In this document: one piece after another, positions 1 through 7,726 of the stretch
Layout: each line of letters opens with the position of its first letter
Position numbering within the stretch: the first letter of the stretch is position 1
Assembly (NCBI GenBank): GCA_038217425.1
Contig: JBBQPM010000148.1
Coordinates: 1 to 17,004 of the forward strand
From: JAIEPT01 sp038217425
Lineage (GTDB): Bacteria > Planctomycetota > Planctomycetia > Gemmatales > Gemmataceae
DNA: 17,004 nucleotides
Direction of reading: 5' to 3'
The notes under the pieces: model-generated
Seen by the model: only the letters and a program-made list of their open reading frames with translations
Database searches by the model: none
What the model was told of the DNA's origin: nothing
Made by a program: the position numbers and the translations under genes

Positions 1-64
1 GGGGAGCGAATAGCGCTGTAGTGTTAATCGGCCAGCGAGCACGTCAAGCAATTTCGTACGTCGC

Positions 65-883
65 CTACTTCGTTTTCTTGGCTTTTTCGCGCAGCAGCGG
101 AGCAAGGTATCCGGCGATCTGAACGCCAATGACTTGGTAGCCGGCCAGGTTCGGGTGGCGGTCCTGGAACCAATTCGGCACCTTGCCCAGGTGAATGTCC
201 AGAATATTATCCATGACGTAGACGGTCTCCCCTTTTACCGCCTCGGACGGAATCAAGGCGTGATACTGCTTCGGAATCGCCTGCAATGACATTCGGCGGT
301 AGCTCAGCATGTTCGGACCGTTCTTCATCTCGGCCGCATAGGGAGTGTGCTGATCGAGGAGGGGAAGGCCGTGCGCCTTGGCAACCGCGCGTACCTGATC
401 GTTAATCGCCTTGTCTTTCATCTCGCCGAGATAAGGAATGACGGTTTCGAGTACGATCTCCGCTCCTGGAAAATCAGACTTCAATCGGGCAATGAGCTTC
501 TTGTAGTTGGCCGGATACTCCGTCTCAAAATCTTTCAAGCCGCGCACGTCGTTCAAACCGTAGCGAATGAAGATGAAGTCCCACGGGCCCTGCTTGGCGA
601 CGTCGGTCTCATAACGTCCTGCGAGAAGCCGATGGATCGTATCTCCGTCCAGCCCGCGATTGACCACTTCGACGGGAGGTACGTCCGCCTCGGCAGCCAG
701 CAGTTTGCGGACGACGTCTTCCAGATGGTCGGCTTTTGGATTCACGTTGCGGCAAACGCTGCCGATGACCGTGCTGTCGCCCAAAAGTAGCACGCGCACT
801 TTGCCTGGCTTCTCGCCTTGAGCGCTGACGGCGCCCGACAGACCCACAAGAAGCAGGGCACAGGAAAGTAATCGAGTCAACAT
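65..883 (-). CDS. Secreted SGNH/GDSL-family hydrolase
   Basis: 272 aa. Residues 1-21 form a signal peptide (basic start, Leu-rich core, A-V-S-A cleavage site), so the enzyme is exported. The SGNH blocks are all visible: block I LLLGDST with nucleophile Ser37, a block II glycine in NRGLDGDT near residue 77, block III YGLND with Asn111, and block V DRHPN giving catalytic Asp241 and His243. The family hydrolyses ester bonds, often acetyl groups on polysaccharides or lipids; the substrate cannot be told here. The length is normal for a single-domain SGNH enzyme. A GGAG sits 9 bases before the ATG. It lies 66 bases downstream of the DUF4337-like gene on the same strand, so co-transcription is possible. 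I see no terminator after its stop. Confidence 0.9.
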   Translation of the reverse strand: MLTRLLSCALLLVGLSGAVSAQGEKPGKVRVLLLGDSTVIGSVCRNVNPKADHLEDVVRKLLAAEADVPPVEVVNRGLDGDTIHRLLAGRYETDVAKQGPWDFIFIRYGLNDVRGLKDFETEYPANYKKLIARLKSDFPGAEIVLETVIPYLGEMKDKAINDQVRAVAKAHGLPLLDQHTPYAAEMKNGPNMLSYRRMSLQAIPKQYHALIPSEAVKGETVYVMDNILDIHLGKVPNWFQDRHPNLAGYQVIGVQIAGYLAPLLREKAKKTK

Positions 884-949
884 TGGAACGACTCCAGGGT
901 GGGGAAATACGATGGCCGGGGCGTCTACTTAATGGCTCTTCGCGCTGGC

Positions 950-1660
950 TTAGGGCGCGTTGACTTTGAGATTCGGATATTCTTTCTTGAACTCCGCGAT
1001 CAACCTCATTGTCTCTTCGTCAATGATCCCCAGTTTCTTTTCATCGGCGGCATGAGGTTGATGGCTGTGTCCGGAATCATGCCCCATGAGGAATGCGGAA
1101 AGTGCGACGACCAAGCCGAAGCCGGCGCATCCGAGTCCGAAAAACCAGAACCGGTACGACTTGGTCAAGATCGCCAAGGTGCAGAGAACCAGCCCGAACT
1201 GCAGGCCGAGTTCGCCCAGGTCGATGCGCAGGGCGCGGTGATGCTCGGCTTCGCTTTCTGCGCGTTTGGCCTTGCGCTCTTCCTCGAATCGGCGAGCCTC
1301 GTTGAAGGTCTTGGGGAGATTGGTCGTTTGATACTTGATCGTCTGATCGAGCCAGCGCTGAACCGCGTGCTCGCGCCCGGGAACTCCGACGGACGATTCG
1401 AGCGTGGTCTGATAAAAGTGCTTGCGTAGATTGTATGCCTGATACTCGCTCCATTTGTCGGAAGCCTCGTTCTGCTTGAGGACCGCCTGGTTGAGCGAAT
1501 TGAGCGTCTCATTGTGCGAGCGGTGGCCGAGCATGGTAACGGCGGCGAGCACGGCCGCCACCGCGGTGATCGAGATCGTCACGCGTTTGTTGAACTCGTC
1601 GTGAGCGGCATGGCTCGCGTGCTCGGCGTGTTCGATGTGATGTGCGGGACCATGACTCAT
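950..1660 (-). CDS. DUF4337-like membrane protein
   Basis: 236 aa. The His-rich N-terminus (HHIEHAEHASHAAHDE) is followed by three hydrophobic segments at about residues 27-45, 147-166 and 171-193. Between the first and second lies a long charged helical region containing ASDKWSEYQA (66-75). From memory, the layout of a His/Glu-rich start, one membrane helix, a 'ASDxWxxYQA' motif, a coiled stalk and a terminal helical hairpin matches the DUF4337 family of inner-membrane proteins, whose function is unknown. The His clusters at both ends (second cluster around HDSGHSHQPH, 194-203) could bind metal, but this is inference. GGAG lies about 8 bases before the ATG. It follows the 81-aa gene by 114 bases, in which I see neither a clear terminator nor a promoter. 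Confidence 0.75.
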   Translation of the reverse strand: MSHGPAHHIEHAEHASHAAHDEFNKRVTISITAVAAVLAAVTMLGHRSHNETLNSLNQAVLKQNEASDKWSEYQAYNLRKHFYQTTLESSVGVPGREHAVQRWLDQTIKYQTTNLPKTFNEARRFEEERKAKRAESEAEHHRALRIDLGELGLQFGLVLCTLAILTKSYRFWFFGLGCAGFGLVVALSAFLMGHDSGHSHQPHAADEKKLGIIDEETMRLIAEFKKEYPNLKVNAP

Positions 1661-1774
1661 CGCGTTTCTCCACGAGTTCGCGTTTGACGACGAACGATCG
1701 GATTGCCTACAGAATCAGCCACATTCTCCTCGTGTTCCAGCAGGTTCCTTTTTACGAACAGACGGCCTCAGGCG

Positions 1775-2020
1775 TTAGACTTCGTTCGGCTTGATGCTCT
1801 TGCGGAAGGCCCGGTTTTCACTTTCCAGCTTGTAGTTCTGCATCTGAAACTCAAGGCCCAGCGTCTTCATCCGTTTGGACAGCTTGCCCATCTCTTTCAT
1901 GATCTTCTTGATGTAGTTGAGCAGGGCCTTGCGTTCGCTTTGATTGGCTGCAACATGCTTCGCGAACACCTCTTTTTGCTTCTTGAGTTCCTTCTCCATC
2001 TGGTCGAATGTCATCGCCAT
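1775..2020 (-). CDS. Small basic coiled-coil protein (cassette gene 4)
   Basis: 81 aa and not recognised. Almost the whole length is predicted by eye to be one long amphipathic, Lys-rich helix; heptad-like hydrophobic positions run through KALLNYIKKIMKEMGKLSK and onward to residue 73. There is no signal peptide, cysteine or catalytic motif. The start is supported by AGGAG 9 bases upstream; a second in-frame ATG two codons later is too far from it. It is the last gene of a tight four-gene run, 36 bases after the 848-aa gene. That position, size and charge suggest a small partner, adaptor or antidote for the large helical proteins, but this is inference only. Confidence 0.75.
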   Translation of the reverse strand: MAMTFDQMEKELKKQKEVFAKHVAANQSERKALLNYIKKIMKEMGKLSKRMKTLGLEFQMQNYKLESENRAFRKSIKPNEV

Positions 2021-2056
2021 GCTGCATCGCTCCTTTTGGGCTGCGCCCGTTCTCGA

Positions 2057-4603
2057 TCAACGAGGCGAGTTCTTGATTTCGTTGACGCGAGCCATTTCGA
2101 TCTCGGCCAACTCGACAAACTCTTGTAAAATCGGCGCCATCTCCGGCTTCTCGACGCCGTGCTCCGTCTTCGGTCGGAAGCCTTCCAGAAATCCAGCCAA
2201 CTCCTGGAGTAGATGCAGATACGCGTTGCATTGGCTGGCGTCCAGGTTCGGCGCCTTGGCGAGTTCGCCGATCTTCTTGAGGAGCGTGACCACATTGCTC
2301 GGATTCTCCGTCCGCAACCCCAGGCTGCGCGCGGCCAGCGTGTAGGTTTGCAGCCAGCAGCGGACGTTGAGCGCCGGCCTCGGCAATTTCCGCCGCCAAT
2401 CGCTCGACTCGTACTCTTTCTTGACGACGCGATCGTCCTTGTACAGGAGTTCCAGAAAGTCCTTGACGGCGCCGACGTTCGAATCCTTCTGCGACAGCGT
2501 TTCGCGATCGAGGCCGCAGCGGTTCAGCGCGGTGATGGCGATCGTGTCCTTGGCGACGATGGCGCCGTACGCGATGCTGTACTTGGCGAGCGTCGGATTC
2601 TGTCGCCGTGCCAGGAGTCCCAGCTTGCGGTTGTCGGGATTGTCGAGTGCCTGCCTGGTGAGCTTCCACGCCGACTTGACGGCCCGCTCGTTGTAGAACT
2701 TGTAGGTCAACTCCTCCATGCTCTCCGCCAGCTGGGCGCCTGCGGAAACGACCTTGGCGAACGGCATCCCGATGGCCGCGATCTGCGACCCGATCTGCAC
2801 GAGATTGAGGGCCGACTTGATCGCGTGATGCGACATCTGCTCCTTTTGATTCGTGACGAAGTTCTGAATCGACGTCAAATAGGGGCTTACCGCCGTCATG
2901 GCGTCGCGGCGCGAATCGATCCACTTGCGCATGTGCATGGCCCGCTGCGCCGCGGCGGCGAGGTTGTTGAGGAACGTGACTGCCGTCCCTGCGAGCGCGA
3001 GCGGTTCGAAGAAGAACGACGCCGCCTTCATGCCGCCCGACATCACCGCCGTCGCGGTCGCCATGATCACCGCATCGTGCTTCATCTTGGCCATGAGTTT
3101 GGCGATCGACTTGAGTTCCGGCTCCGCTTCGCCGAGTTGATCCAAAGCGGACTCGAACTCCGTTTGTTCATCGTCGAGTTGCTTCTGGATCGCCTTGATT
3201 TCCTTCGCTTTCTCTTTCTTCCCTTCCGCGAGCCGAGCCTTGGCCGCTTCGGAGAGCAGATCGCCCTGGAATTTCATGAGCCCGGCAAAGCCCTTGGCCG
3301 CATCGTCCGCGCCCTTGTCTTGAACTTTGCCCGCCTTGTCGATGGCGCCTTTCTTGTCGTCGGACTTGCCCGTCTTGTCCAGGGTTCGCGCGACTCCCAT
3401 CGCCTGTTTGCCGGCGGCGGACGTGGCTTCGGCGATCAATTTGCCGACTTCGGGCCATTTCCCCGCCTTGATCGCGGCGCCGATCTTCGCGGCACGCGCC
3501 TTGGCCGCCAATTCGAACGCCGCCGCGAGGCTCGTGCCGACGCTCGTCAGAATGGCTGCCTTGCGATCGTCGGGTTGGCCGTTGTTCGCAAGCGCGAAAC
3601 AGGTTTCGATGTGCGTTCCCAGATTGCTGATGAGGCCATTCACGTCGGGGGGGTCGCTCCCCACGAGCGGGGCAAGGACGCCGATGGTGGCGGTCGCGCC
3701 TCCCTTCATGGTGAGTGCGACCAATTCGGCGAGGTCGGCGTTGCCGGTCGCTTCCTTGAGAATCTTCTCGACGATGCCGCTCAGGTTATTGACGAGCGTG
3801 AGCACGCCGCCCGAGCCTTCGCTTTTGACGACCGATTTGGCGCCGGCCAGCGCCGTGGTGATAACGGCTTCGGACAACTGCTCGACCAACTCCGCGGTAT
3901 GCCCCTGCCCGGGGACCATCTTGAGGATCTTGCCGGAGAGTTCGACCATCTTGCTTGCAGTTTCGATCTTCTCGGCCGTCTCGTCCGGCTCGGAAATCGT
4001 CGCCAATTCTTTGAGATAGTAGTCGTTCGAACCGTCGATCATCTTCTGCGTCTTGCTGTACTTGCTGGGAACGAAGTTCTCCGGCAAGATCATCTGACGA
4101 ACGAGCGGTTCGTAAAGTTCGTCTGCAACTTCGTCGTGAGAGAAGAGCGGCTCGTCGACCAGGACGATGGCGCCGTTCACGAGCTTGCTTCGCTTGGCGT
4201 GCGCCGATTCGAGGATTTTCTTCTGTCCGACGAGAATGTCCATCATCTCGGACGCCGAGATGTATTCGGACGACGAGGGGCCCCGGGTGACGCGGCTGAC
4301 CTCAGCCGTATCGAGCGCGCGCGTCTGATCGCCGCCCTTGCCCATCGTCGAGATGGCTTTCCCCTCGAGTTCGAGTTGCATGCGGAATGCTCGCTGCATG
4401 CGGACCTTCTCGGCCTCCAAATTTCGCGTCACCCGGTCGATGAGCTGTTCTTTGCGCGCCTGCTCCTCGACTTCCTCTTTCTCGCGGCGCAGCACGAGTT
4501 CCTCTTTGAGCTGCAGCGGCGTCAGCCCGGCAAGGTCGGCGGCGGGCGTGCGGACGCCGGTGAAGCGATCGACCCAGAGTTGTTCTTTTTCCGCGAGGGG
4601 CAT
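2057..4603 (-). CDS. Large helical protein with hydrophobic centre, unknown function (cassette gene 3)
   Basis: 848 aa and not recognised. Residues 30-80 form a strongly charged coiled coil (EELVLRREKEEVEEQARKEQ). Residues 205-400 are Ala/Gly/Val-rich helices, including a Gly-rich patch near 262-310. Residues 405-510 are a Lys/Glu/Asp-rich helix. A hydrophobic stretch at 511-552 (AVIMATATAVMSGGMKAASF, then FFEPLALAGTAVTFLNNLAA) and a second at about 596-625 (LVQIGSQIAAIGMPFAKVVS) interrupt the soluble pattern. The C-terminal third (640-848) is again helical and mostly soluble. There is no signal peptide, Walker motif or protease motif. AAGGA lies about 7 bases before the ATG, and the gene follows the 1008-aa gene by 48 bases. 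The hydrophobic centre within a soluble helical protein recalls alpha-helical pore formers or membrane-docking scaffolds, but I cannot assign either. Confidence 0.8.
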   Translation of the reverse strand: MPLAEKEQLWVDRFTGVRTPAADLAGLTPLQLKEELVLRREKEEVEEQARKEQLIDRVTRNLEAEKVRMQRAFRMQLELEGKAISTMGKGGDQTRALDTAEVSRVTRGPSSSEYISASEMMDILVGQKKILESAHAKRSKLVNGAIVLVDEPLFSHDEVADELYEPLVRQMILPENFVPSKYSKTQKMIDGSNDYYLKELATISEPDETAEKIETASKMVELSGKILKMVPGQGHTAELVEQLSEAVITTALAGAKSVVKSEGSGGVLTLVNNLSGIVEKILKEATGNADLAELVALTMKGGATATIGVLAPLVGSDPPDVNGLISNLGTHIETCFALANNGQPDDRKAAILTSVGTSLAAAFELAAKARAAKIGAAIKAGKWPEVGKLIAEATSAAGKQAMGVARTLDKTGKSDDKKGAIDKAGKVQDKGADDAAKGFAGLMKFQGDLLSEAAKARLAEGKKEKAKEIKAIQKQLDDEQTEFESALDQLGEAEPELKSIAKLMAKMKHDAVIMATATAVMSGGMKAASFFFEPLALAGTAVTFLNNLAAAAQRAMHMRKWIDSRRDAMTAVSPYLTSIQNFVTNQKEQMSHHAIKSALNLVQIGSQIAAIGMPFAKVVSAGAQLAESMEELTYKFYNERAVKSAWKLTRQALDNPDNRKLGLLARRQNPTLAKYSIAYGAIVAKDTIAITALNRCGLDRETLSQKDSNVGAVKDFLELLYKDDRVVKKEYESSDWRRKLPRPALNVRCWLQTYTLAARSLGLRTENPSNVVTLLKKIGELAKAPNLDASQCNAYLHLLQELAGFLEGFRPKTEHGVEKPEMAPILQEFVELAEIEMARVNEIKNSPR

Positions 4604-4651
4604 CGTGAGTTCCTTAAGAAGGTCGTCGTACAGTCCGGAAAAGAGCCTAAC

Positions 4652-7600
4652 TTACGTCGTGAGCAGCAATTTCGCTTCCGCGTCTGCCAGGGCGTTGTTG
4701 ATTAGGTTCAGGCTGGCGAGCGGGGCGACGAACGGATTCGCCTTGAGGAGCTTGAAGCGATTGTCTTTGAGCAGGTAGTTGCGATAGCGACGCACGACGC
4801 CCAGGCCGATCTCGCGCTTCGAGGCGCGCTCGCCGGGGTTGCTGCTGGTCATGCCGGTCACGACCGCGTCGAAGGCGGAAACGCTGAAGAGATCGGCGAG
4901 TTCGTCCAGCTTCCTCCGCGTATTCGCTTCGAGAACCTCGCCCCCCACGCCGGCGACAGTCCCCACGGCGTCGGCGATGCGGTCGAGTTCCTCGCGGAAC
5001 GCGTTCAGGGCGGCCTTCCATTTCGTCCGCACGGCCTGGAGTTCGCCGGCTTGCGCCGCCTCCAGTCCCTGCGGATACTTTTGCACCCAGGCCGCACGCT
5101 GGTTCGCGTTCTTGAGTTGAAGCTTCGCGTTCTCCAGATCCTTCGTCTTGGTAAACGCGGCATTCGCCATCGAACCGAGCGAAACCAGCTCGTCGTATAG
5201 CGCCGACTCCGGGTTGAGCGCCTTGACCGTCTTGAGCGTGGCCAGGAATTGCTTGTAAAGTTCGCTCCAGACGGCTTCGTTGCGCTCCGCATCTTCTTCC
5301 AGGTCTTCCATCGCGGATTGCCCGGCCGCCATTCGTTCCGGGTTCGTGACGGCCGAGTGGATTTCCTCGCGCAGCAGGATCAGCTCCATCTTCGCGTTGG
5401 CCTTGCCCGCTTCCGACTTCCCGCTGACGAGCAACTGGTCGAGTTGCTTGACGAGGCTCTTGAAGTAGTTGACGTGCAAAGGTTCGAAGTCATGCGTGAC
5501 CGAAATGAGACTGCTCTTGAGCGTGGCGACATCGGCGACGAACTTCTGATACTCTTCCTTGACGCCGCCGGCCTCGCGGATTTTCTCCCCAACTTTCTTC
5601 TTCCACGCCACCAGCGCGTCGTTGGTTTTGTCCATCGGCGTCTTGACCAGGTTCTTCTTGATGTCCTCCAGTTCCGTGGCCAAGACTCGCCTGGTCGCCG
5701 ACGCGTACTCGGTCAGATCGGCGTTTTCGAGGAATGACGCGAAGCTGGTGATCTTGGCGCCCAGGCCCTCCATCGTCGGCAGCGAATCCGGCGGCGTTCG
5801 CCCTTCGAGCGCCTCGAGCGCCTCGTCGCAACGCTTGCGAATTTTCCCCAGATCGACGACGGCGGCAGCGAGAACCTCGAGATCGCTGGCCGTCTCGATG
5901 CCGTCGAACTGCGCGATCTCCTCCACGAAGATCTTGACGTACTTCTTGTACAGACCGCTATCGGAGACGTGTTTCAGCCAGCTCTGTTCGTAGACTTCGA
6001 TCCGCTGAAGGAACCGTCTGAGACTTGCGGTCGCCTGGGTGCGAACCGTCGTGACGCCGGTCTGAGCGGCCGCGATTCTGCCCAGAAAATCGGCGCGATA
6101 TCTGTCGATCTCGATCTTGAGCGCATCGAGTTTCGCCTTTTTGTCGTGCACGATTCCGACGACCTCGGGCCCCTCGGCGAGCGTCAGAATGGCGAGCTTC
6201 GCCTGGAAAAGCCGGTAGTCCGATTCGGCTACGCCGAGCGGCGCCAGCGTCGCGAACGCGGCTTCGCAGGCCTTCAGCGAAACCTCGTACGGCCCGCGCG
6301 CCGCTTCGAGTTCGTTCTCAAGTCCCACCGTGCTGCATGCCAGTTTGCTCGAAGTTCGGACGACGACTTGCTCGCGCAGTCGTTCGAGCGTTGCCAGGAT
6401 GCTGGACTTCTCCGCGATTCCCTCAGGATCACAGGCGGCGGCGTAGAGTCGATTCCAGCGCGCTTCGAACGAACGTAGGCTTTTTTCGCATCCGCCAAAA
6501 GTGGCGATGTCGACCCGTCGGCCCTCTTCCGCCGCCTGTCGCTGAGCGGCGGCGCGTAGCTTGCGTCCCTCCGCCTCAACCGCAGCGATCGCGGCCTTCA
6601 CTTCGCGATCCGCGGCTTCCCGAGTCTCGGCGAATGCCAGGAATTGCGCATGGCGTTCTTGATTGACGATCACCTGGCCGATGCAGCGCCGAAGCGCGGC
6701 GACGGCCTCGGCATGCGACAGATCCCGCGGCGGCGTGAGACTTTTTAGCCTGTCGAGTTCCGCTTTCGTTTCCGCAATCGTGGGCGCCTGAGTGCTGAGC
6801 AGCGGGCACGGGCTGGCGTCGAGCGCTTTCAGCTTGGCGAACGATTCGCCGATTCGCGGCCTGAGTCCTGCCCATTCCGCCGCTCGCGCCGCAACGGTTG
6901 GCTGCAAGGCGGTCGCCCCGGTTGCGAGCGCCGTGCCGGTCTCGGACGCCCGATCGTAATCGCGATTGAGAAGCATGACGCCGATCGTTTCCGCCTGCCG
7001 AGTGAACAGCGCGGTTTCGCGCTCGGACGCTCCGACTCGGACCAACTCCGCCAAGGCCGCCTTGGCCGCGACGTAGGTCGTATTGGCGGCCGCTTGCTTG
7101 CTCCGGTAGACGTTGATCTTGGCGCGCGTGGAGTCCCGAATCGCTTCGAGCGAAATCAGGACCGGTCGATGGGCGGCCGAGGTCGCTCCCGCGGCGAACA
7201 ACGGCTTGACCGCCGACGCGGTTTGTTCGAGGATAAACGCCTTCACGTCCGGGGGCAGGTAGGCGTCGTCGCTCGCCAGTCGGTCGACTTGTTCCTTGAA
7301 CTGAAAGGCGGTTCGGAAATCCGCCTTCGTCTTTTTGACGTGCGCCGCCGATTCCTTTTTCGCCAGCTCGATCTGAGCCGGGACTCTGCTCAGGTCGGCT
7401 TCGCATGCCGTTTTGAATTTCTGCCGGCTTCCTTTTTCCGTGGCTTCGTCGATGAGGAACTGGATCGCCGTCACGCGCCCTTCCACGCCTTCGAGCGTCT
7501 TGAGGTGCGCGAGTTCCTTTTTCGCAATCGCGAGGTCGTTGTGGAACTTGACTTCGAAACGCCCCGATTCGACTCGGCTCGTGCGTTCCTCTTTCTTGCG

Positions 7601-7678
7601 TTGCTTTTCCGCCCGTTGTTGCGGGGTGAGCGCACCGACGCCCAAAGTATTCGCAAGCCACTCGGCAGCGCCTGGCAT
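4652..7678 (-). CDS. Very large all-helical protein, unknown function (cassette gene 2)
   Basis: 1008 aa and not recognised. It is built almost entirely of charged amphipathic helices with few glycines and no hydrophobic membrane segment, in the manner of spectrin-like or coiled-coil scaffold proteins. Residues 15-35 are very basic (LTPQQRAEKQRKKEERTSR). Helical hairpins of about 50-60 residues recur, for example around 204-260 (ERETALFTRQAETIGVMLLN, then RDYDRASETG). There is no Walker A/B pair, so it is not an SMC ATPase, and there is no signal peptide. AAGGA lies about 8 bases before the ATG. It sits 48 bases after the 451-aa gene and 48 bases before the 848-aa gene, which implies one transcript and probably one complex. 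The C-terminus (about 945-1008) is more globular. Confidence 0.8.
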   Translation of the reverse strand: MPGAAEWLANTLGVGALTPQQRAEKQRKKEERTSRVESGRFEVKFHNDLAIAKKELAHLKTLEGVEGRVTAIQFLIDEATEKGSRQKFKTACEADLSRVPAQIELAKKESAAHVKKTKADFRTAFQFKEQVDRLASDDAYLPPDVKAFILEQTASAVKPLFAAGATSAAHRPVLISLEAIRDSTRAKINVYRSKQAAANTTYVAAKAALAELVRVGASERETALFTRQAETIGVMLLNRDYDRASETGTALATGATALQPTVAARAAEWAGLRPRIGESFAKLKALDASPCPLLSTQAPTIAETKAELDRLKSLTPPRDLSHAEAVAALRRCIGQVIVNQERHAQFLAFAETREAADREVKAAIAAVEAEGRKLRAAAQRQAAEEGRRVDIATFGGCEKSLRSFEARWNRLYAAACDPEGIAEKSSILATLERLREQVVVRTSSKLACSTVGLENELEAARGPYEVSLKACEAAFATLAPLGVAESDYRLFQAKLAILTLAEGPEVVGIVHDKKAKLDALKIEIDRYRADFLGRIAAAQTGVTTVRTQATASLRRFLQRIEVYEQSWLKHVSDSGLYKKYVKIFVEEIAQFDGIETASDLEVLAAAVVDLGKIRKRCDEALEALEGRTPPDSLPTMEGLGAKITSFASFLENADLTEYASATRRVLATELEDIKKNLVKTPMDKTNDALVAWKKKVGEKIREAGGVKEEYQKFVADVATLKSSLISVTHDFEPLHVNYFKSLVKQLDQLLVSGKSEAGKANAKMELILLREEIHSAVTNPERMAAGQSAMEDLEEDAERNEAVWSELYKQFLATLKTVKALNPESALYDELVSLGSMANAAFTKTKDLENAKLQLKNANQRAAWVQKYPQGLEAAQAGELQAVRTKWKAALNAFREELDRIADAVGTVAGVGGEVLEANTRRKLDELADLFSVSAFDAVVTGMTSSNPGERASKREIGLGVVRRYRNYLLKDNRFKLLKANPFVAPLASLNLINNALADAEAKLLLTT

Positions 7679-7726
7679 AGTGTTATTCCTTAATGTGGAG
7701 TCAGTGTGTGGACGCGGTGTGCTCGG

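Noticed and set aside
1661..1774. Terminator or promoter between the 81-aa and DUF4337-like genes
   Set aside because: Only a 4-base stem (GCCTGAGGC) without a T-tract and no clear -35/-10 pair were found.
2213..4705. Plus-strand open frame of 830 codons opposite the 848-aa gene
   Set aside because: Its translation is Arg/Leu/Asp-rich without domain features, and it exactly shadows a minus-strand gene that has a ribosome site and operon context. It is typical of antisense frames in GC-rich DNA.
4652..7678. SMC-type or Rad50-type ATPase
   Set aside because: The protein is long and helical, but there is no Walker A at the start, no signature motif and no Walker B near the end.
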